This document shows positions 8,170-14,859 of a stretch of 18,579 nucleotides of DNA, one piece after another. This DNA is from Bacillota bacterium. Its GTDB lineage: Bacteria; Bacillota; UBA994. Below the pieces are notes generated by a model. That model did no database searches. It worked only from the letters and a program-made list of their open reading frames with translations, and had not been told where the DNA came from. The number at the start of each line of letters is the position of its first letter. Position 1 is the stretch's first letter. The translations under genes were made by a program, and so were the position numbers. The stretch is from NCBI GenBank assembly GCA_018725275.1, contig QLUC01000016.1, positions 1 to 18,579 of the forward strand, in the 5' to 3' direction.

Positions 8170-9850
8170 TTTTCTCTACCTCCCGTACGATTTCCTCTCC
8201 GCTCCAAGGGCGTCCATCATACTTGAGCAGGAGGTGGGTGGTCTGCAGGCCGCTTTCGCGGCGCAAAAGGGCGCTAAATTGGCCGGTGGCGTTGCCCTCT
8301 ATGCAGAAACTATACTGCGCCTCTGGCAACAGGGTGGTTACGTTGTTGAGGGGCAGAGGCCAGAGGTCGCTAAAGTGGAGCATGGCGGCATTTTTACCCC
8401 TAGCCTGAAGACTGTCGATAGCCTCGCGCAGCGCCCCATAGGTGGAACCCCAACCGATAAGGAGGATTTCGGCGCCGGTGCTGCCGTATACTTCGGGTTC
8501 GCTCATCTCGTTGGCCAGGGCATTTTGCTTAAGCATGCGCTTGTCCATCATGCGCTTGCGCATGGCCCCGTCCTCGATGATATGCCCATCTTCGTCATGC
8601 TCATCGCTGTCGGCCAGCACGACCTCACCGGCAAATTGTCCGGGATAAGCACGAGGTGAAAGCCCATCCTCAGTCAGGCGATAGCGTTGGTAGGGGGAGG
8701 GCGCCGTTTCTTCCGTGGCCAGATGCCGCTCGTAGACCAAGCGAGAAAAGTCATAGGGCCGTATTGAGCGCGCAGTGTCGGCAAAGTCTTGGTCGGTGAG
8801 AAATATCACTGGCACTTGGTACTTGTCAGCGAGGGTGAAGGCCTTGTTCAGCCGATAAAATGCGTCTTCTAAGTTGGTGGCCGAGAGTACCGCTCGGGGG
8901 AATTCGCCATGGCCGCCAAAGATGGCAAAGTTCAAGTCGCCCTGCTCAGTCCGCGTGGGTAGACCGGTGGCGGGACCGGGTCGCATGGCGAGAACCACGA
9001 CAATGGGGGTCTCGGTCATGCCGGCGAGGGATAAACCTTCGACCATGAGGGCAAAACCTCCCCCTGATGTAGAGGTCATCGAGCGCAAACCGGCGTAGCT
9101 CGCCCCCAGTACCATGTTGATGGCGGCGATTTCGTCCTCGGCCTGTTCCACCACTAGGCCATATTGCTGCTGCTTGGCGGCGAGATAGGTCATGATCCCG
9201 GTGGCCGGGGTCATGGGATAGGCCGCCAGAAAACGGCAGCCACTGGCGAGGGCGGCCATGCCAAGGGCCTGGTTGCCGTCGATGAAAATCTGTGGCGTCT
9301 CGGGTGTAGCCTCCGGCAAGGGCGCTACCACCGGTCGAGCGGGGAGTAGGGCCGAGTAACCGGCACGGAAGGCCGCAATGTTTTGTTCGACCAAGGCCTC
9401 GGCGAACATTTCTCGGATTAGGCCTTCGGCAGTGGGCAAAGCCAGCCCAAGGAGCGACAGGACTGCCCCTGTGGCCACGGTGCTGGCGAGAATGGCTCCG
9501 CCCGCGGCGCGGGCTAGGGAACCAAGAGGGGTAGGAAGTCCACGTTGTTCCTGTGCGGGCAAGGCGAATAAGGCATTGTCGAAAATGACGCTCGCCCTAG
9601 GCCGCAATTTTTTGTGATGCACCACATATGTTTCTTCGTTTAGCGCGACTAAAATATCGATGTCCGTGGCCAGTGCCCATGGGGTAGTGCTGCCAACTCG
9701 CAGCAGGGAAAAGTTGTGCCCGCCGCGCACCCGGGACATATAGTCTTTAGACAGGAGGACGCCGTAGCCTAGGCGGGTGAGGGTTTTGCCGAGCAAGTGC
9801 GCGATGGTATCCATGCCCTGGCCGGCGGCCCCCCCGATAACAATGTTCAT
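8162..9850 (-). CDS. korA: 2-oxoacid:ferredoxin oxidoreductase, fused gamma-alpha subunit
   Basis: The 562-residue subunit pairs with the beta subunit. Residues about 1-185 form the gamma domain (GGAAGQGMDT at 6-15 and YMSRVRGGHNF). Residues about 190-562 form the alpha (pyrimidine-binding) domain, with YPMTPATG, VEQAEDEIAAINMVLGAS and TSTSGGGFALMVEGL. This gamma-alpha fusion is the usual two-gene KOR layout of anaerobes and archaea. Within the alpha part, a charged loop (DSDEHDEDGHIIED, then several Met/Lys residues) is typical of the family. The ATG at 9850 has GGGGTGG upstream. It is the first gene of the leftward operon korA-korB-DUF362, and transcription probably starts in the divergent region at 9851-10122. 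Confidence 0.9.
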   Translation of the reverse strand: MNIVIGGAAGQGMDTIAHLLGKTLTRLGYGVLLSKDYMSRVRGGHNFSLLRVGSTTPWALATDIDILVALNEETYVVHHKKLRPRASVIFDNALFALPAQEQRGLPTPLGSLARAAGGAILASTVATGAVLSLLGLALPTAEGLIREMFAEALVEQNIAAFRAGYSALLPARPVVAPLPEATPETPQIFIDGNQALGMAALASGCRFLAAYPMTPATGIMTYLAAKQQQYGLVVEQAEDEIAAINMVLGASYAGLRSMTSTSGGGFALMVEGLSLAGMTETPIVVVLAMRPGPATGLPTRTEQGDLNFAIFGGHGEFPRAVLSATNLEDAFYRLNKAFTLADKYQVPVIFLTDQDFADTARSIRPYDFSRLVYERHLATEETAPSPYQRYRLTEDGLSPRAYPGQFAGEVVLADSDEHDEDGHIIEDGAMRKRMMDKRMLKQNALANEMSEPEVYGSTGAEILLIGWGSTYGALREAIDSLQARGKNAAMLHFSDLWPLPLNNVTTLLPEAQYSFCIEGNATGQFSALLRRESGLQTTHLLLKYDGRPWSGEEIVREVEKNV

Positions 9851-9944
9851 TTAACCACCCCTTCTGTTTCCGTCTGTTCCGTTATCCCTCTGGGACGTTG
9901 CTGCTCCGCACCATGCTCAGTATAACGTAATTCAGCGTGATTCT

Positions 9945-9973
9945 ATTTTAGCACCGATTACATTTTGCGACAA
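9945..9973 (-). promoter_or_regulatory. Candidate sigma-A promoter for korAB-DUF362
   Basis: On the minus strand TTGTCG (9973-9968) is followed by a 17-nt spacer and TAAAAT (9950-9945). The -10 matches 5 of 6 consensus bases and the -35 is weak. The placement, about 90 bp before the korA start, fits. Confidence 0.4.
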
Positions 9974-10001
9974 TTCACTCTGATTTGGGTTTCAGTTTTA
10001 G

Positions 10002-10042
10002 GGGAAACTGCGCTTTCCCAGATTTAACGGGCATGGTATAGT
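10002..10042 (+). promoter_or_regulatory. Candidate extended -10 promoter of rnfD with overlapping inverted repeat
   Basis: TGGTATAGT (10034-10042) is an extended -10 motif 81 bp before the rnfD start. The -35 position (10014-10019) is occupied by the right arm of a perfect inverted repeat, GGGAAA (10002-10007) and TTTCCC (10014-10019), spaced by 6 nt. A weak -35 combined with a dyad suggests an activator or repressor site, which is inference. Confidence 0.4.
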
Positions 10043-10122
10043 AATGTTGTGTCAGGATGCAGAAAGCGTTTGATATTATGCCCAGCAAGAGTAAGCATTA
10101 CGATAGCACTGGAGGCATTTAC

Positions 10123-11025
10123 ATGAAGATGATGCGTGTTGTTCTCATCGCCCTTATCCCCGTAACCCTGGCCGCTCTGTGGTTCTTTAGGCTACCGGCC
10201 TTGCTCTTATTAGGGGTGAGTGTGGCGTCAGCGGTCGGCAGTGAGGCCCTGTGGCAATATGTGCAGAAGAAGCCCCTGAAGATTAAGGACCTCAGCGCAG
10301 TAGTGACGGGGCTTTTGTTTGGCCTTGGTCTTTCTCCTTCCTTGCCCCTCTACATTGCGGCCATTGGCGCGGCCTTCGCCATCATCGTCGGCAAGCAGCT
10401 CTTTGGCGGCTACGGCAAGAATATCTTTAACCCGGCCATTCTTGGGCGTCTGTTTATCGTCCTCGCCTTCCCCGGTACCATGCGCCCGTGGCTTATGCCG
10501 GTGGACTTAACCACGGCCGCCACCCCGCTTCAGATATTTCGCGCCGATGGAACTATGGCCCCACTGCTCGACCTCTTCACCGGGCTGGTGCCGGGCTCGG
10601 TGGGCGAGACTTCGGTGCTCGCCCTCCTCATCGGGTTTGCTTGGTTGGTGTATAAAAATACAGCCAACTGGCGCATACCCGCGGCCATTGCGGCAGCGGT
10701 GACCGCCATCGCCATTTTCGCTGGGCAGGACCCACTCTTTCATCTCTTTTCGGGAAGTCTGCTGCTAGGAGCTCTCTTTATGGCCACCGACCCCATCACC
10801 GCACCGCGCAGTCAGATTGGGAGATGGATTTTTGGGGCGGGCATCGGCGTTGGCATCATGCTCATGCGTTTCTATAGCCCCTTACCCGAGGGCACGAGTT
10901 TCGCCATCTTGGGGTTAAATGCCGCCGTTCCTCTCATCAATCGCTACACCATGCCGAAGAAAAAGCCCACCCCCGCTAAGCCCAAGGCCGTTCAAGCGAC
11001 GAAGGAAGGAGGGGCACAGAGTTGA
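10123..11025 (+). CDS. rnfD: Solitary RnfD/NqrB-family membrane subunit
   Basis: The 300-residue integral membrane protein is homologous to RnfD, the FMN-carrying subunit of the ferredoxin:NAD+ oxidoreductase (Rnf) ion pump. It has about eight to ten membrane segments, the family stretch GKQLFGGYGKNIFNPAILGR (residues 90-109), and DPITAPRSQIGRWIFG near the end. The expected covalent-FMN threonine is Thr134 in TTAATPL, where relatives have SGAT; the Thr is kept but the preceding Ser-Gly is changed. The last ~25 residues are Lys/Pro/Ala-rich. ATG at 10123 is preferred over 10057 because GGAGG (10111-10115) is 7 nt upstream. No rnfC, G, E, A or B lies beside it, which is unusual. It is transcribed divergently from the ferredoxin-reducing kor operon, so a shared electron-transfer role is possible. 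Confidence 0.85.
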   Translation: MKMMRVVLIALIPVTLAALWFFRLPALLLLGVSVASAVGSEALWQYVQKKPLKIKDLSAVVTGLLFGLGLSPSLPLYIAAIGAAFAIIVGKQLFGGYGKNIFNPAILGRLFIVLAFPGTMRPWLMPVDLTTAATPLQIFRADGTMAPLLDLFTGLVPGSVGETSVLALLIGFAWLVYKNTANWRIPAAIAAAVTAIAIFAGQDPLFHLFSGSLLLGALFMATDPITAPRSQIGRWIFGAGIGVGIMLMRFYSPLPEGTSFAILGLNAAVPLINRYTMPKKKPTPAKPKAVQATKEGGAQS

Positions 11026-11183
11026 GCATCAGTAAGACGCGTGGTATTTTGTATAAACTGGCGCGGATTCTAGGCGATGTTCAGGCCATCAGCAGCGGCA
11101 GTCCTAAAAAAATGGCCAAGCGCGTTGGCCGACGCATCGTTGGTCGGGCCGCGGGCCGGGCCATGGGCAAGTTGTTCAAGTAG
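11022..11183 (+). CDS. Small basic protein, 53 residues, unknown function
   Basis: A short frame starts at TTG 11022 and overlaps the rnfD stop by 4 bp (TTGA). It has a strong ribosome site, GGAGGGG (11008-11014), 7 nt upstream, which supports real and coupled translation. The product begins SISKTRGILYKLARILGD and ends in an Arg/Lys/Gly/Ala-rich half (KRVGRRIVGRAAGRAMGKLFK is the tail). It is strongly basic and probably helical, without cysteines or a signal peptide. Short proteins with this kind of tail are annotated as hypothetical in other Firmicutes, by my recollection. A function in nucleic-acid binding or at the membrane surface is only a guess. Confidence 0.65.
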   Translation: MSISKTRGILYKLARILGDVQAISSGSPKKMAKRVGRRIVGRAAGRAMGKLFK

Positions 11184-11291
11184 AGCTACCAGCGCAAAAA
11201 AACCAGTCTTCATTTGAAGGCCAAGAGGAAATGCCAAAGGCGTGCGCGAATAAATACTGCCAAGAATTTCGCGAGCTAGGAGGAAGGCTAG

Positions 11292-11678
11292 ATGCCACAT
11301 CGGTGGGTTGATCTTTCCGGCGGCGACAGGCTGCAGCTTAAAGCATCGCTGCTCACCGGTTCGCTCAGTGTGTACTTGGTGGAAAGTGGGCGAGAGAGAC
11401 TCAAGAAGGCCGAGATCCTGCCATCAGGACAAATAGCGGGCAAGGAGCTTAAGGAGCACCTAGCGGAGCTGGCCCCTATTATCTCCATGCCCCCCAATGC
11501 GGTGGTTGGAGAGGCCCAGTTCATGCACAACAGGCAGCAAGTGGTCGTACGCAATCAGTTGCTAGGTCGGGAAGGTGCCAAGACCTTCCTGCATCGAGTG
11601 TACCTAGCTTTGGGTTTTGGGCTGACGAGGATCACCGTGTGCCGCGACGGCATCGAAATATTTGATTGGACCGGGTAA
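11292..11678 (+). CDS. Hypothetical protein, 128 residues
   Basis: I do not recognise this family. The ATG at 11292 has a good ribosome site (AGGAGGAAGG, from 11279), and codon usage resembles the neighbours, so it is likely real. The protein is soluble, mixed alpha/beta in character, with no signal peptide, membrane segment or cysteine pair; one cysteine lies near the end (TVCRDGIEIFDWTG). It follows the 53-residue gene by 108 bp, a gap containing no visible terminator, so it may share the rnfD transcript. A repeat element begins 42 bp after its stop. Confidence 0.6.
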   Translation: MPHRWVDLSGGDRLQLKASLLTGSLSVYLVESGRERLKKAEILPSGQIAGKELKEHLAELAPIISMPPNAVVGEAQFMHNRQQVVVRNQLLGREGAKTFLHRVYLALGFGLTRITVCRDGIEIFDWTG

Positions 11679-11720
11679 CACGCCTTGCTCTTGTTCGCAA
11701 GCTGGCATAGGGTGCTGGCC

Positions 11721-11848
11721 TTGTAGCGCCGGCACACGTAGCGACCAAAGGGACAGTCCCTTTTATAGGGGGTCCAGACCGGGGGGAGGGTCGGCGTGCC
11801 GTGTCACGCCGCTACCTGGGATGCAGGGCGTTGTAGCGCCGGCACAAA
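11721..11848 (+). repeat. Dispersed intergenic repeat, copy B
   Basis: This copy is bounded by TTGTAGCGCCGGCAC at 11721-11735 and again at 11831-11845. The central block GACCGGGGGGAGGG (from 11777), hairpin core GGCGTGCCGTGTCACGCC and CGCTACCTGGG match copies A and C. It lacks their ACCGGCGACCTCGG head. Between the first boundary motif and the core lies a 17-bp palindrome, AAAGGGAC-A-GTCCCTTT (11747-11763), not seen in the other copies. It is non-coding. Confidence 0.75.
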
Positions 11849-11870
11849 GTGGACATGCCCCCTTTCTCCC

Positions 11871-11899
11871 TTGCAATTATCTGCGGTCTGGCATAGAAT
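11871..11899 (+). promoter_or_regulatory. Sigma-A promoter of the thi operon
   Basis: TTGCAA (11871-11876), a 17-nt spacer and TAGAAT (11894-11899) form a good vegetative promoter. Transcription would start near 11906, about 20 nt before the TPP aptamer. Confidence 0.7.
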
Positions 11900-11923
11900 A
11901 AATACAGAGTGCAATTAAATAGC

Positions 11924-12014
11924 GAGCAGGGGAGCTGGAGAGGCCGGCTGAGATAGAGAACCTAGGAGTTCTTTGACCCTTTACCTGATCTGGGTAATGC
12001 CAGCGGAGGGAAGT
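11924..12014 (+). ncRNA. TPP riboswitch (THI element)
   Basis: The conserved landmarks of the thiamin-diphosphate aptamer appear in order: AGGGGAGC (11928-), GGCTGAGA (11945-), GACCCTTTACCTGATCTGGG (about 11974-11993) and TAATGCCAGCGGAGGGAAG. Optional stem P3a lies between the two halves (GAACCTAGGAGTTC). It sits between the promoter and thiW. Binding of TPP should reduce expression of thiWDMEC, most simply through the terminator at 12030-12057. The aptamer ends are approximate. Confidence 0.95.
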
Positions 12015-12029
12015 GCCATGGTTTTTTTT

Positions 12030-12067
12030 GACGAGCACGCCTAGCGCGGTGCTCGTCTGTTTATTTG
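12030..12067 (+). terminator. Riboswitch-linked terminator (expression platform)
   Basis: GACGAGCAC (12030-12038) pairs with GTGCTCGTC (12049-12057), followed by TGTTTATTTG. The hairpin lies between the TPP aptamer and the thiW ribosome site, so it probably terminates transcription when TPP is bound. An eight-T run (12022-12029) precedes the hairpin. The antiterminator pairing could not be assigned with certainty. Confidence 0.7.
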
Positions 12068-12087
12068 CTAAAAAAGGAGGTTAGCAG

Positions 12088-12588
12088 ATGAACTTAAAAA
12101 AACTCACCGTTGCTGCCCTGCTCATCGCTCTGGGCACAATGGCCGCCTCAACGATTGTCTTCCCCTTCGCGGGGGCGAGGCTGTTTCCCGTGCAGCATGC
12201 CATCAATGTGGTGGCGGCAGTCTTGCTCGGGCCGCTCTACAGCGTGCTCACCGCCTTTGGCATTTCTTTCCTGCGCAACTTGCTCGGCACCGGTTCGCTT
12301 TTGGCTTTTCCCGGCAGTATGATTGGGGCCTTTCTCGCCGCCTGGGTCTACCAAAAAACACATTGCAAGTTAAAGGCCGTCCTTGGTGAGGTGCTGGGCA
12401 CGGGGGTATTAGGCGCGGCCATGGCCTTCCCGGTCGCTCGCTTTCTCTTGGGACGTGATGTGGCCGCCTATGCCTTTGTCATCCCCTTCATCCTGAGCAG
12501 TCTGGCTGGGTCTGTGGTCGCCTATGTTGTGGTGGCTAGCTTAAGCGACCGACTTCTAACCCAGATGGGCCTCCGGGGGAAAGCCTGA
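12088..12588 (+). CDS. thiW: ThiW, ECF-transporter S component for thiazole
   Basis: The 166-residue membrane protein has five or six hydrophobic segments and matches the ThiW family, substrate-capture (S) components of energy-coupling-factor transporters predicted to import the thiazole moiety of thiamin. Recognisable stretches are ARLFPVQHAINVVAAVLLGP and SFLRNLLGTGSLLAFPGSMIGA. It needs a shared EcfA/A'/T module that is not in this window. GGAGG (12076-12080) lies 7 nt before ATG. It is the first gene after the TPP riboswitch, and its TGA overlaps the thiD ATG by one base. Its pairing with thiM fits thiazole uptake and salvage. Confidence 0.9.
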   Translation: MNLKKLTVAALLIALGTMAASTIVFPFAGARLFPVQHAINVVAAVLLGPLYSVLTAFGISFLRNLLGTGSLLAFPGSMIGAFLAAWVYQKTHCKLKAVLGEVLGTGVLGAAMAFPVARFLLGRDVAAYAFVIPFILSSLAGSVVAYVVVASLSDRLLTQMGLRGKA

Positions 12589-13400
12589 TGCAGACCGCCC
12601 TCACTATCGCCGGTTCAGACTCAAGTGGCGGGGCCGGTCTTCAGGCCGACCTTAAGACCTTTGCCGCTCACGGGGTCTTTGGCCTCTGTGTGGTTACGGC
12701 GGTGACCGCGCAAAACACGGTCGGGGTCTTTGCAGTGGAGGACATTTCGCGCGCCTGTATTTTGGCGCAGCTTGCGGCCGTCTATGCCGACATACCGGTG
12801 CATGCCGTAAAAATCGGCATGGTGTCGCGGCGGGAGACTATCATCGCCTTAGCCGAGTCGCTCCCTAGCTACCGGCCCCTCCATGTCGTGCTCGACCCTG
12901 TCATGATTTCCAAGAGCGGTTTCTACCTTTTGCAGGCGGACGCCATCGAGGCGCTTAAAGCGCTGCTTCTGCCGCTGGCCGACCTCGTGACCCCCAATAT
13001 CCCCGAGGCCACAGAGCTTATGGGGCAGACTATCCATTCCCTCGCCGACATGGAGCAAGCCGCCAGGCATATAGTTGCCCTTGGTGCCAAGGCGGCCTTA
13101 ATCAAGGGCGGCCATCTGTCCGGAGAGGCGGTGGACGTCCTCTATGACGGGCGGAGCCTCCACCACTTTGTTAGTCCTCGCATCAATACCCCGCACACCC
13201 ATGGCACAGGCTGCACCCTGTCGGCGGCCATCGCCGCTAATTTAGCGCAGGGACTACCCTTGGTGCGGGCAGTGGAATTGGCGAAGGCGTACACAAGCGG
13301 GGCTATCGCCCATGGGTTCGCCCTAGGGAGGGGCGTGGGGCCGACCCATCATTTCTACGACCTCTATAAACGAGCCGGCATAAAGGATAGCAGCAACTAG
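12588..13400 (+). CDS. thiD: ThiD, HMP/HMP-phosphate kinase
   Basis: The 270-residue cytosolic ribokinase-family enzyme phosphorylates hydroxymethylpyrimidine phosphate to the diphosphate used by ThiE. It shows the N-terminal GSDSSGGAGLQADLKTF, the central VLDPVM and the ATP/anion-hole motif HTHGTGCTLSAAIAANLA near residue 205. The length is typical of ThiD. ATG at 12588 overlaps the thiW stop (TGATG), so translation is coupled. It is the second gene of the riboswitch-controlled operon. Confidence 0.95.
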   Translation: MQTALTIAGSDSSGGAGLQADLKTFAAHGVFGLCVVTAVTAQNTVGVFAVEDISRACILAQLAAVYADIPVHAVKIGMVSRRETIIALAESLPSYRPLHVVLDPVMISKSGFYLLQADAIEALKALLLPLADLVTPNIPEATELMGQTIHSLADMEQAARHIVALGAKAALIKGGHLSGEAVDVLYDGRSLHHFVSPRINTPHTHGTGCTLSAAIAANLAQGLPLVRAVELAKAYTSGAIAHGFALGRGVGPTHHFYDLYKRAGIKDSSN

Positions 13401-13412
13401 GGAGGTAGCGAA

Positions 13413-14225
13413 ATGGCATTGATTGACCAAATGGCCGGCGTTTTAAGCCAAGTGCGGGCCCTGCGGCCGCTAGTGCATCAAATTACCAACTATGTGAGTG
13501 TCAACGATTGCGCCAATATCGTCCTCGCCTATGGCGGGGCCCCCGTGATGGCCGATGATGCCGAAGAGGTGGTGGAGATGGTAGCTATCGCCTCCGTTTT
13601 GGTTTTAAACATCGGCACCCTCAATTCGCGCACCATCCAGGCCATGCTCCTCGCGGGGCAGGAGGCCAATGTCAGGGGTATTCCTGTAGTGCTCGACCCG
13701 GTTGGTGTCGGGGCGACCAGGTTGCGCACTGACACCGCCCAGCGGATTATGGCCGAAGTTAAGCTGGCCGTCATTCGGGGCAATGCCAGCGAAATCGCCG
13801 TGCTGGCGGGCGAAATAGCGACTACGCGCGGGGTTGACGCCGGCAGTACCGTGGGCAACACCATGCTGCTCGGGCAGGAGTTGGCCACGAGGCTTGGTGC
13901 TGTGGTAGCCATAACCGGGGCGCAGGACATCATCACCGACGGCTGTCGTATTATACTCTGCGACAACGGCCATCCTCTGCTCACGCGGGTTACCGGGACG
14001 GGATGCATGGTTTCGGCCTTGGTCGGTGCCGGCGTGGGAGTTACCGCGGACTACTTGCTGGCGGCGGCCGCCGGGGTTGTCAGCATGGGTTTGGCCGGCG
14101 AGTATGCAGCTGAGGCCAGCAGTTACGGCAACTTGGGGGCCTTTAGGAGCCATATTATTGACTTTATAGGCAATATTGCCCCCTCGCACATCTTGGCTGG
14201 AGCTAGGATCCAACTTCATGCCTAG
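13413..14225 (+). CDS. thiM: ThiM, hydroxyethylthiazole kinase
   Basis: The 270-residue enzyme phosphorylates 5-(2-hydroxyethyl)-4-methylthiazole (THZ), feeding salvaged thiazole into thiamin synthesis. Family motifs are PLVHQITNYVSVNDCAN with GGAPVMADD near the N-terminus, VLDPVGVGATRLRT near residue 92, RGNASEI, and the catalytic TGTGCMVSALVGA near residue 195. The ATG at 13413 lies 12 bp after thiD, with GGGAGGT just upstream. It ends inside thiE with an 8-bp overlap. With ThiW it forms the thiazole-salvage arm of this operon. Confidence 0.95.
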   Translation: MALIDQMAGVLSQVRALRPLVHQITNYVSVNDCANIVLAYGGAPVMADDAEEVVEMVAIASVLVLNIGTLNSRTIQAMLLAGQEANVRGIPVVLDPVGVGATRLRTDTAQRIMAEVKLAVIRGNASEIAVLAGEIATTRGVDAGSTVGNTMLLGQELATRLGAVVAITGAQDIITDGCRIILCDNGHPLLTRVTGTGCMVSALVGAGVGVTADYLLAAAAGVVSMGLAGEYAAEASSYGNLGAFRSHIIDFIGNIAPSHILAGARIQLHA

Positions 14226-14859
14226 AACAGAGGATTACTCTCTGTACTTGGTTACCGATGCCGAGCTCATCGGCGCGCGGGACTTTTTGTCCTGTGTACG
14301 CGCGGCCATTGGCGGCGGCGTGAGCATGGTGCAGCTGCGCGAGAAAAACCGAACGGCGCGAGAGTTCTACCACTTGGCGCAAACTGTGCAAGAAACTACC
14401 TCGGCGCTAGACGTGCCCCTCATCATCAATGACCGTCTGGACATCGCCTTGGCCATGGACGCCGACGGGGTGCACCTAGGGCAAAATGATCTTCCGGCGG
14501 GGGTGGCTCGCCACCTTCTTGGTGCCGGCAAAATTCTGGGCATCTCTGTGGCGACCATGCCGGAGGCCGTAGCCGCGGCAAGGCAAGGGGCGAGCTATGT
14601 CGGAGTGGGGGCGGTGTTTCCCACCGCCACAAAGGGCAATGTGCGTGCTGTCACCCTAGCCCAGCTTGCGGCCATCAAACAAGTGTTGGCCATACCGGTG
14701 CTGGCCATTGGGGGCATCACCGTGCTAAATGCCCCGGAAGTGCTCCGCACCGGCGTCGACGGCATCTGTGTGGCGAAGGCCATCTTAGGAGAAGAAAATA
14801 TTATGCAGGCGGCGAGCCAACTTAGGAAGCTACTGCCGCACAAGGAGGAAGAGATTTGA
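14218..14859 (+). CDS. thiE: ThiE, thiamin-phosphate synthase
   Basis: The 213-residue TIM-barrel enzyme joins HMP diphosphate and thiazole phosphate to give thiamin phosphate. Motifs in order are SMVQLREKN, LIINDRLDIALAMDADGVHL with GQNDLPA, YVGVGAVFPTATKGN and IGGI, ending GVDGICVAKAI; these form the diphosphate and thiazole-phosphate sites. ATG at 14218 is chosen, rather than the upstream in-frame start at 14176, because it gives the normal family N-terminus (YSLYLVTD) and only an 8-bp overlap with thiM. The ribosome site is modest (AGGA, about 9 nt upstream), suggesting coupling to thiM translation. Its TGA overlaps the TTG start of thiC. Confidence 0.95.
   Translation: MPRTEDYSLYLVTDAELIGARDFLSCVRAAIGGGVSMVQLREKNRTAREFYHLAQTVQETTSALDVPLIINDRLDIALAMDADGVHLGQNDLPAGVARHLLGAGKILGISVATMPEAVAAARQGASYVGVGAVFPTATKGNVRAVTLAQLAAIKQVLAIPVLAIGGITVLNAPEVLRTGVDGICVAKAILGEENIMQAASQLRKLLPHKEEEI
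14842..14848 (+). promoter_or_regulatory. Ribosome binding site deciding the thiC start
   Basis: AAGGAGG lies 7 nt before TTG at 14856, supporting this non-ATG start that overlaps the thiE stop (TTGA). Confidence 0.75.

Noticed and set aside
11721..11848. CRISPR array
   Set aside because: The repeated GTAGCGCCGGCAC motifs are few, irregularly spaced and part of a longer conserved element. There are no unique equal-length spacers or cas genes.
11662..11901. 79-codon frame after the hypothetical gene
   Set aside because: It consists mostly of the dispersed repeat and reads into the thi promoter; no ribosome site.
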